Shown here: positions 1-5,714 of the stretch, in pieces
How positions within the stretch are numbered: the first letter of the stretch is position 1
Layout: every line of letters starts with the position of its first letter
Origin: 40-80 sp040394775
Lineage (GTDB): Bacteria > Bacteroidota > Bacteroidia > Flavobacteriales_D > Crocinitomicaceae
DNA: 29,960 bases
Reading direction: 5' to 3'
Assembly (NCBI GenBank): GCA_040394775.1
Contig: JBEBRN010000033.1
Location: 1-29,960 of the forward strand
The notes under the pieces: generated by a model
The model's database searches: none
What the model saw: the letters and a program-made list of their open reading frames with translations, nothing else
What the model was told of the DNA's origin: nothing
Program-made: the position numbers and the translations under genes

Positions 1-760
1 AATTTTTGCTTGCATCATTAGGATCTTCTGTTCCATTTGCTTCCATTACCTGAATGTCAAATTTCACATTATACTTTTTACCAGCTTCATCAGTATAAGA
101 AAAGTCCGCCCCCCAATACTTCATAATAGCTTTTTGAGCTTTTGCTACATTTATTTTGTTCTTTCCGCTGTTCATTATATATATCTTAGCAGAAACAGTT
201 ATATTATTACCGTCTATTGTAATAATAGCATCTTTTCCATCTGGGTCATTAAAGTATATTGGGTTATTTGCAAATGTTGCATAAGGACTTTCATTGTGTT
301 TCACAACAGGGTCAACATTCCATCTTCTACCTAATCGGCTGTCATACTGCCAAAACTCTGCGGTGTAGCTGTTTCCTTTTCCACTTACTTGGTCGTCACG
401 AAGTTGTCCATTAAAGCCTCTTGGATAAGAATCTTCCACCTCCTTACAAACCGTCACCGTAGTTGTATCGTCATAACTCACCAACACATCATCCACTCTA
501 AAAAAGCAGAATGCGCTGGCTTTGGTCATGTTAAACTCGAGGGTGTAAGTAGCGCTTGCACTCGCAGGCGTAAACGATAGGTTGTAGGTGCCTGCCGTCG
601 TATAATTGCCACTTGCCACCACATTGCCATAGTTGTCTTTTACAGAAACTTTGATGGGAATTAGTTCTTTTTGATTGATATGGTGGGCGTAGTTTCGCAA
701 ATGGTTGTTTTTTGGATAGATAAATGTAGGAAATATTTTTGGAAAGTCATTTGTAAACAT
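1..760 (-). CDS. Orphan Rhs tip, cassette 1 (partial, runs off window start)
   Basis: This is the C-terminal part of an Rhs/YD-repeat protein, the family of polymorphic toxins in which a conserved core is followed by a variable toxin domain. Translating the minus strand from the in-frame ATG at 760 gives a beta-rich lead, then the Rhs-core signature GFNGQLRDDQVSGKGNSY, YDSRLGRRWNVDP and FANNPIYFNDPDGKD, and then a variable domain (ITIDGNNITVSAKIYI and onward) that is cut by the window edge. An in-frame TAA lies just upstream of the ATG, so no long Rhs body precedes it. The first ~15 codons are out of register with the frame that cassette 2 keeps in the same repeat, because of one extra base in a homopolymer (T6 here, T5 there). 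The variable domain resembles secreted zinc-peptidase-like Rhs tips I have seen in Flavobacteriales, but its active site would lie outside the window, so toxin type is not assigned. Confidence 0.75.
   Translation of the reverse strand, partial: MFTNDFPKIFPTFIYPKNNHLRNYAHHINQKELIPIKVSVKDNYGNVVASGNYTTAGTYNLSFTPASASATYTLEFNMTKASAFCFFRVDDVLVSYDDTTTVTVCKEVEDSYPRGFNGQLRDDQVSGKGNSYTAEFWQYDSRLGRRWNVDPVVKHNESPYATFANNPIYFNDPDGKDAIITIDGNNITVSAKIYIMNSGKNKINVAKAQKAIMKYWGADFSYTDEAGKKYNVKFDIQVMEANGTEDPNDASKN
431..745 (-). repeat. Direct repeat copy A (shared Rhs lead region)
   Basis: This stretch matches 2326-2639 in the same orientation, with about nine in ten bases identical by eye and one single-base length difference in a T run (six Ts here, five there). 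It encodes the segment from about NNHLRN through VKDNYGNVVASGNYTTAGTY and FCFFRVDDVLVSYDDTT to CKEVED. Similarity drops sharply at both ends. The outer end faces unrelated DNA and the inner end meets two different Rhs cores, which is the pattern expected for a recombination homology arm. Confidence 0.9.
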
Positions 761-914
761 GGATTTTTAGGATTTGACGTTAGAACGGAGTGGTTAGCAT
801 AGAAAAATGGTAGATGTTGCTGGGGTATTTAATGTGTTCAAACTATTAAAACACTATTATCAGTGGTTTAATATTGAGCAAATGAGACATCCGATAATTG
901 AGTACATTACCCAC
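761..914. other. Spacer between the two Rhs cassettes
   Basis: These 154 bases separate the putative immunity lipoprotein gene from the start of Rhs cassette 1. I see no ORF, no hairpin with a T tract and no clear TAnnTTTG promoter on the minus strand, so cassette 1 has no obvious promoter of its own. Confidence 0.5.
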
Positions 915-1409
915 CTACTGAATTACTTTTAGAGTAGAAACGGGTATTTCAAATTGGACTCCGTTAACATTAATACACAATTTTTCACAATTAACTAGTA
1001 GACTATCGAAGGAATGCACATCTGGCAAAATAGCGCATTTAGGAAGATAGAAATATGCTAAGCTTTCTGGGGGAACTTTTGAGGTCAAATAATGTAATCT
1101 TCCATCAATAATAAGTTCTGCATCTTCTACCCGTACATAATTGACTAAATCAAGATCTACTGTAATTATAATATCTGCGTTTCTAGTTGCTATTTGTAAA
1201 TTTGGGCAAATATCAAAATCTTTAAAAACCAAAAGAGGAAATATAAGAGTGTCCTTTGTAGTATTTTTCACTTCTAAAATAGAATATTTTTGGAGCATTT
1301 TTTGATTATATTTTCGAAGATTTTGGACACCACAGCTATTAATAATCGTTATGATTATCATAACTAGTCCAACTTTTATGATGCAAAACCAACCTGTTTT
1401 TGTTTTCAT
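915..1409 (-). CDS. Small lipoprotein, candidate immunity protein of Rhs cassette 2
   Basis: The 164-residue product begins MKTKTGWFCIIKVGLVMI and carries a hydrophobic segment ending in a lipobox-like IINSC at about residues 22-26, so it is probably a lipoprotein exported across the inner membrane. The rest has beta-rich patterning (LIFPLLVFKDFDICPNLQ, ADIIITVDLDLVNYV, ELIIDGRLHYL) and matches no family I recognise. It starts 22 bases after the stop of Rhs cassette 2 on the same strand, exactly where the immunity gene of an Rhs or CDI toxin normally lies. Envelope localisation would suit protection against a toxin acting in the periplasm. The immunity role is inferred from position alone. 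It could instead be an unrelated lipoprotein. Confidence 0.6.
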   Translation of the reverse strand: MKTKTGWFCIIKVGLVMIIITIINSCGVQNLRKYNQKMLQKYSILEVKNTTKDTLIFPLLVFKDFDICPNLQIATRNADIIITVDLDLVNYVRVEDAELIIDGRLHYLTSKVPPESLAYFYLPKCAILPDVHSFDSLLVNCEKLCINVNGVQFEIPVSTLKVIQ

Positions 1410-1431
1410 GTGCTGATTTATTCTAGAATTA

Positions 1432-2595
1432 CTAATGATCAGAACCTGATCTAGGTTTTGAGCCTTTGTTCTGCAGTGCTTTACTATGATACTTTACTTT
1501 TTCACTTTTAGAACGATTAATATCTGCTGACTTCATATCCTCCGAATAAATATGATCCAAAAATTCATGAATAAACACACAACTTGCGCATGGATCTGCT
1601 TTAGTTTCATCGCCACCTCCAGCATCGCTCTCAGAAGTATTTAGCCTATCCATTGAAGCCTCTTTATCTGCTATTACGATAAAAGGATCAACGCCTTCTA
1701 GACCAAACACGGCTGTACCACCCCCTTTCATGTTATTGCCTTTAAATGTAATCCCTGGCGATCCATCTTTTTGATTATATATGGGACCCATCTTGTCGCG
1801 TACCATAGGTTTACCGTTAATATCTACTCCAACCACTTCTCTACCTATAATTTGTTGAGGATTTCGGTAGATATTAACTTTACTAACTTCTTCAAAAACA
1901 TATGACTGATATTCTTTTTTTACAACAACTACTTCTTTTATCGCTTCAATAAGCTCTTTTTGAATATCTGTGGTAGTTGTACTCGTAAGAAAAGCTTTGT
2001 AGGCTCTATTTTTAATTTTTAGTACCCCTTTTCTATTAAAACTGAAAATTCCATCACCAAACTGATCAGCTAAATAATCGAGGGTTTTTGTTTGACTATA
2101 TTCATCATATGCGACTATCTTCTTTCCATCAGGATCAACGTAAATCAAAGGAGAATTTGCAACAAAATTGTATGGACTTAAATCGGGATATTTACTTGCC
2201 TTTGCATCTATTGTCAACCATCTTCCTAATCTACTATCATACATCCTCGCCCCAAAATCATAGCTGTTACCACGTCCTTTGACTTGGTCGTCCTTCTCCA
2301 TCGAGTTAAACCCATACCGATACCCATCTTCCACTTCCTTACAAACCGTCACCGACGTCGTATCGTCATAACTCACCAACACATCATCTACTCTAAAAAA
2401 GCAGAATGCGCTCGCTTTGGTCATGTGAAACTCGAGGGAGTAAGTAGCGCTTGAACTCGCAGGCGTAAACGATAGGTTGTAGGTGCCAGCTGTGGTGTAA
2501 TTGCCACTCGCCACCACATTGCCATAGTTGTCTTTTACAGATACGTTGATGGGAATGGATGCTTTTTGATTGGTATGGTGGATGTCGTTTCGCAA
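1432..2595 (-). CDS. Orphan Rhs tip, cassette 2, with variable C-terminal domain
   Basis: The 387-residue reading is an Rhs tip without the Rhs body. Residues 1-85 are the lead region shared with cassette 1. Residues ~88-160 carry the classic core: YRYGFNSMEKDDQVKGRG, YDFGARMYDSRLGRW, YPDLSPYNFVANSP and YVDPDGKK. After the DPDG motif comes a ~230-residue variable domain with a CxxC pair followed by FIHEFLDHIYSED, a possible zinc-protease-like HE...H element, although its spacing (HExxxH) is not the standard HExxH. The only start in this frame is TTG at 2595. The true Rhs frame continues upstream (ISYIYLSKNNHLRN) to an in-frame TGA about 70 bases above that TTG, with no ATG between. The cassette may therefore be silent unless recombined onto a full Rhs gene. 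It follows mnmA on the same strand. Confidence 0.75.
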   Translation of the reverse strand: MRNDIHHTNQKASIPINVSVKDNYGNVVASGNYTTAGTYNLSFTPASSSATYSLEFHMTKASAFCFFRVDDVLVSYDDTTSVTVCKEVEDGYRYGFNSMEKDDQVKGRGNSYDFGARMYDSRLGRWLTIDAKASKYPDLSPYNFVANSPLIYVDPDGKKIVAYDEYSQTKTLDYLADQFGDGIFSFNRKGVLKIKNRAYKAFLTSTTTTDIQKELIEAIKEVVVVKKEYQSYVFEEVSKVNIYRNPQQIIGREVVGVDINGKPMVRDKMGPIYNQKDGSPGITFKGNNMKGGGTAVFGLEGVDPFIVIADKEASMDRLNTSESDAGGGDETKADPCASCVFIHEFLDHIYSEDMKSADINRSKSEKVKYHSKALQNKGSKPRSGSDH

Positions 2596-2639
2596 ATGGT
2601 TGTTTTTGGATAGATAAATGTAGGAAATATTTTTGGAAA
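2326..2639 (-). repeat. Direct repeat copy B (shared Rhs lead region)
   Basis: This is the partner of 431-745. It keeps the Rhs frame open through the repeat (SKNISYIYLSKNNHLRND), whereas the other copy has one extra base in the T run and so loses that frame at its 5' end. Its outer boundary is about 50 bases beyond the mnmA stop codon. Confidence 0.9.
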
Positions 2640-2690
2640 AAGAGTATTTCTCTCTTCACTTTTTGCCCGTCACTCAAAAGAAAAATTTCT

Positions 2691-3866
2691 TTAGGCAATC
2701 ACACCTGAACCAATCAGTTCTTCGCCTAAATACCAAGCTGCAAATTGCCCTGGCGTAATACCACGTTGCAACTTGTCAAATAACATGTAAAGACCATCTT
2801 CTTTTTGAATCACCGTTGCTTTCTGTAAAGGCTGACGATAGCGAATTCGGACATCCATTTGGTAAGATTCTCCGACTTTTAGTCTAAACTCAGGATTGAC
2901 GTAATGGATTTCGTCGTTGTTCACTTTTAACGCATGTCGATTTAGACCAAGATGTGTTTCTGATTGACCCGAAAAAACAATGTTGTTTTCTGTATCGATT
3001 TGCAATACAAAAGAGGGGAGTGGACGTCCACCAATATGTAGTCCTTTGCGTTGTCCAACGGTATAATAATGAGCACCTTGATGTTCTGTTACTTTTACGC
3101 CATCTGCTTTGTCAAACGAAAAAGGAATCGCTAACTGTTCAACATGATCAAGTGTCGCAGGTATTTCATGATAGGCTTTTAGTTTTTCTAAATCAGTTGG
3201 AATTTCAATCACATCACCTGTTTTTGGAGATAATTGTTGTTGTAAAAAAGTAGGCAAACTGATTTTTCCAACGAAACACAAACCTTGCGAATCTTTCTTT
3301 TCAGCCGTTACTAAACCTGCTTTTTTGGCAATCTCACGTACTTCTGATTTTAGATAATCGCCAATTGGAAAAAGTGCTTTTGACAATTGTTCTTGACTCA
3401 ATTGACATAAGAAATACGATTGATCTTTAGAAGGGTCTTTTCCCGCTAAAAGATGATGAATACCGTTTTCGTCCGATGTTTTTCGGCAATAATGACCCGT
3501 AGCAACATAGTCAGCGCCTAAGCTCACGGCCGCTTTTAAGAAAGCATCAAATTTAATTTCTCGGTTACATAAAACATCTGGATTGGGCGTTCTTCCTTTT
3601 TCGTATTCCGCAAACATATAATCCACAATACGTGATTTATATTCCACACTTAAATCAATCACCTGAAAGGGAATACCCAATTGATTGGCAATTAATAAAG
3701 CATCGTTGGAATCGTCAATCCACGGGCAATCATTGGAAATCGTCACCGATTCATCGTGCCAGTTTTTCATGAACATACCGATGACCTCATACCCTTGCTC
3801 TTTCAGCAAATAAGCGGTAACACTAGAGTCAACACCGCCAGACAAACCAACTACTACACGTTTCAT
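2691..3866 (-). CDS. mnmA: tRNA-specific 2-thiouridylase MnmA
   Basis: MnmA adenylates and thiolates U34 of tRNAs for Lys, Glu and Gln in the cytoplasm, taking sulfur from a relay protein. The 391-residue product has the ATP-pyrophosphatase P-loop SGGVDS at residues 9-14, the first catalytic cysteine in TPNPDVLCNREIKF (C100), the tRNA-binding run ATGHYCR, KDQSYFLCQL, and the persulfide cysteine in KDSQGLCFVG (C197). Length is normal for the family (about 360-390). The C-terminal beta-barrel is complete and ends AWYLGEELIGSGVIA. The ATG at 3866 lies four bases from a TAnnTTTG box read on the same strand, so the message may have almost no leader. No partner genes are adjacent. The orphan Rhs cassettes lie directly downstream on the same strand. 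Confidence 0.97.
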   Translation of the reverse strand: MKRVVVGLSGGVDSSVTAYLLKEQGYEVIGMFMKNWHDESVTISNDCPWIDDSNDALLIANQLGIPFQVIDLSVEYKSRIVDYMFAEYEKGRTPNPDVLCNREIKFDAFLKAAVSLGADYVATGHYCRKTSDENGIHHLLAGKDPSKDQSYFLCQLSQEQLSKALFPIGDYLKSEVREIAKKAGLVTAEKKDSQGLCFVGKISLPTFLQQQLSPKTGDVIEIPTDLEKLKAYHEIPATLDHVEQLAIPFSFDKADGVKVTEHQGAHYYTVGQRKGLHIGGRPLPSFVLQIDTENNIVFSGQSETHLGLNRHALKVNNDEIHYVNPEFRLKVGESYQMDVRIRYRQPLQKATVIQKEDGLYMLFDKLQRGITPGQFAAWYLGEELIGSGVIA

Positions 3867-3870
3867 AGTG

Positions 3871-3878
3871 CAAAAGTA
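3871..3878 (-). promoter_or_regulatory. -7 box of mnmA promoter (TACTTTTG)
   Basis: Read on the minus strand this is TACTTTTGC, a full match to the Bacteroidota -7 consensus TAnnTTTG. No good TTG is found 17-23 bases upstream, so the -33 half is weak. The box ends four bases before the mnmA ATG, which would give a leaderless or nearly leaderless transcript. Confidence 0.45.
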
Positions 3879-4010
3879 CGGAGAATTTGAATAGAACGAT
3901 GGAAAGAAGTGTTATAGATTTTTCATGAATTTCATGTAGAGAGTGAAGACGTGTCAAATCGAAAGAAGAGAGCAGAAAGAATTGTTAGATGAGTTGCCTA
4001 TCTCTTGTTC

Positions 4011-4040
4011 TTGCTTTAGCGATAAAAAGCACTATTTTTG
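4011..4040 (+). promoter_or_regulatory. dapD promoter, TTG-N19-TATTTTTG
   Basis: TTG at 4011-4013 and TATTTTTG at 4033-4040 are separated by exactly 19 bases, a textbook Bacteroidota sigma-ABfr-type promoter. Transcription would start near 4046, leaving a leader of about 90 bases before the dapD ATG at 4137. Confidence 0.75.
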
Positions 4041-4136
4041 GAAACGAATAAGAACGAATTCTTTGTTTTTGTAAGCAATACAATTATTCGAAAAAAAAGT
4101 AGAAAAAGCATTAAGAACACACAATAAAGACCTTTT

Positions 4137-4946
4137 ATGAGAGAAATAATAGAAAAAGCGTGGGAAAATCGCAAATTACTGAAAGAACAAACTACCATCG
4201 ATGCGATTAATCAGGTTATTGAAGAAATTGATAAAGGAAGACTACGTGTAGCTGAACCGCTTTCGGATGGAAGTTGGCAAGTGAACGAATGGGTAAAGAA
4301 AGCCGTTGTGATGTATTTTCCTATTCGTCAAATGGAGACGATTGAAGTCGGACCGTTTGAATTCCACGATAAAATGGCGTTAAAACGAAATTATAAAGAA
4401 TTAGGTGTGCGTGTCGTTCCTCATGCGGTAGCAAGATACGGTGCTTTTATTGCGTCAGGTGTTATTTTGATGCCTTCGTATGTCAATATCGGTGCATATG
4501 TCGATTCAGGAACAATGGTAGATACTTGGGCAACTGTGGGATCATGTGCACAAATTGGAAAAAATGTGCATCTTTCTGGCGGTGTTGGAATTGGTGGTGT
4601 TTTAGAACCCTTGCAAGCTGCTCCTGTAGTGATTGAAGATGGTGCATTTATTGGCTCCAGATGTATTGTGGTAGAAGGTGTTCGAGTAGGGAAGGAGGCT
4701 GTTTTGGGCGCCAATGTGGTATTGACAAAATCGACTAAAATCATAGATGTTACCAGTAGCGAACCAGTTGAGATGAAAGGATATGTTCCTGAAAGATCGG
4801 TGGTTATTCCAGGTTCGTATGCGAAAACGTTTCCTGCTGGAGAATTTCAAGTACCGTGCGCTTTAATCATCGGAAAAAGAAAAGCTTCGACAGATTTAAA
4901 AACCTCGCTGAATGATGCGTTGAGAGAACATAATGTGGCTGTGTAG
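4137..4946 (+). CDS. dapD: 2,3,4,5-tetrahydropyridine-2,6-dicarboxylate N-succinyltransferase
   Basis: DapD transfers a succinyl group from succinyl-CoA to tetrahydrodipicolinate, an early step of the succinylase route to meso-diaminopimelate and lysine. The 269-residue product has an N-terminal helical part (MREIIEKAWENRKLL), then RVVPHAVARYGAFIASGV and the hexapeptide left-handed beta-helix: NIGAYVDSGTMVDTWATVG, CAQIGKNVHLSGGVGIGGVL, then GAFIGSRCIVVEGVRVG. Length and motif order match the family (about 270). It is a cytoplasmic trimer in known homologues. The ATG at 4137 has no Shine-Dalgarno sequence, which is normal in this phylum. A strong promoter precedes it. No other dap or lys genes are in the window, so it appears monocistronic. 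Confidence 0.97.
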   Translation: MREIIEKAWENRKLLKEQTTIDAINQVIEEIDKGRLRVAEPLSDGSWQVNEWVKKAVVMYFPIRQMETIEVGPFEFHDKMALKRNYKELGVRVVPHAVARYGAFIASGVILMPSYVNIGAYVDSGTMVDTWATVGSCAQIGKNVHLSGGVGIGGVLEPLQAAPVVIEDGAFIGSRCIVVEGVRVGKEAVLGANVVLTKSTKIIDVTSSEPVEMKGYVPERSVVIPGSYAKTFPAGEFQVPCALIIGKRKASTDLKTSLNDALREHNVAV

Positions 4947-5036
4947 GGTTGGGAGAGAGGAGATCTTTATAATGTTTTCTTATTTCACTTCAAGATTTTT
5001 CAAAGTGTCGGTTTTGATTTGATTGAATGTAAATAA

Positions 5037-5456
5037 TTGAAAATCAGCTTGAATATAAAAAAATTAATTTCACATCTTATTTGTATTTTGTTTTTCGCCA
5101 ATAGTTGTTCTGTGATTAAAAAAAATGAACGATTAATAGAAAATGAAAGAATGATGTGGGAAATAGTTTCTGATAATGAGTTCAATCCGAAAAAGATTAC
5201 TAATATGATTGATTCGACTTATTCTAAAACTTTCGATTCAAAAGTAAAATATGAAATAACTGAAGTAGATTGTTGTAATAAAGGAGAAAACACGATTATA
5301 ATCAAAACACTCGCTGAAAAGTCAACTGAAAGTATTACTTTTTACTTTAATGACAAATCATTGATATACTTCATGAATTACCACCTTTATATATTAAATA
5401 AAAGGAAAGAGGAATCGTTGATGAAATCTAACATTTTAATAAGGTCTATCTCATAA
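5037..5456 (+). CDS. Hypothetical small lipoprotein
   Basis: This is an unrecognised 139-residue product. The N-terminus MKISLNIKKLISHLICIL followed by FFANSC is a lipoprotein signal peptide with a lipobox cysteine at about residue 24. The mature part is short, charged and AT-rich in coding sequence (SVIKKNERLIENERMMW, FDSKVKYEITEVDCCNKG), with no motif I know. The start must be TTG at 5037: an in-frame TAA lies immediately upstream and no ATG gives a full signal peptide. No promoter box of the usual type is evident. It stands alone between dapD and the palindromic element at 5556-5704. It could be a strain-specific accessory gene. Confidence 0.55.
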   Translation: MKISLNIKKLISHLICILFFANSCSVIKKNERLIENERMMWEIVSDNEFNPKKITNMIDSTYSKTFDSKVKYEITEVDCCNKGENTIIIKTLAEKSTESITFYFNDKSLIYFMNYHLYILNKRKEESLMKSNILIRSIS

Positions 5457-5555
5457 AATACGTAGAAATTTTACTAAGTTACTGATTCGTGATTTTAACT
5501 GTTTGCTAATGTCAAACTCGAAGACAGTTTAGGATGTCGCATTGATTTTTAAAGT

Positions 5556-5648
5556 GCAAAAAGCGACAACAAAAGATGGGCACCTCGAGGAAGTTCCGTA
5601 GAGAAACGGAGGAAATCACCGACGAGGTCATCTTTTGTATCGTTTTTC
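5556..5648. repeat. Long imperfect palindrome, REP-like element or structured RNA
   Basis: The arms AAAAGATG-ggc-ACCTCG (5571-5587) and CGAGGTCATCTTTT (5623-5636) pair along their length except for a three-base bulge. The pairing extends outward imperfectly (AAAAAGCGACAAC against GTATCGTTTTT) and an inner TTCCG/CGGA(g)GAA helix caps it. Short ORFs across it end by running into the structure and look non-coding. I recall similar segments next to genes in other Flavobacteriales, which would fit a dispersed palindromic repeat, but copy number cannot be checked here. Confidence 0.55.
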
Positions 5649-5679
5649 AGCGAATAAAAATCCGGCGACGTGGTTTTTG

Positions 5680-5704
5680 TTACTTTTTTACTGCAAAAAA
5701 GTAA
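5680..5704. repeat. Perfect 10-bp inverted repeat beside the ABC exporter stop
   Basis: TTACTTTTTT (5680-5689), loop ACTGC, then AAAAAAGTAA (5695-5704). It ends ten bases from the exporter stop codon at 5715. There is no T tract after the stem on either strand, so it is not a classical intrinsic terminator, though it may protect or end the message. Confidence 0.5.
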
Positions 5705-5714
5705 AAAGAAAAAT

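Larger units (their letters stand above)
3867..4136. other. Divergent intergenic region mnmA / dapD
   Basis: This 270-base AT-rich region carries promoters in both directions: the mnmA -7 box at its left end and the dapD promoter at 4011-4040. No ORF, tRNA or strong hairpin is visible between them. Confidence 0.6.

Noticed and set aside
2393..2698. 101-residue minus-strand reading over the Rhs repeat
   Set aside because: It is a shifted frame through the shared Rhs arm. The conserved Rhs residues are in the other frame.
4016..4198. 60-residue minus-strand reading over the dapD promoter and start
   Set aside because: Low-complexity, covers a consensus promoter and the start of a certain gene on the other strand.
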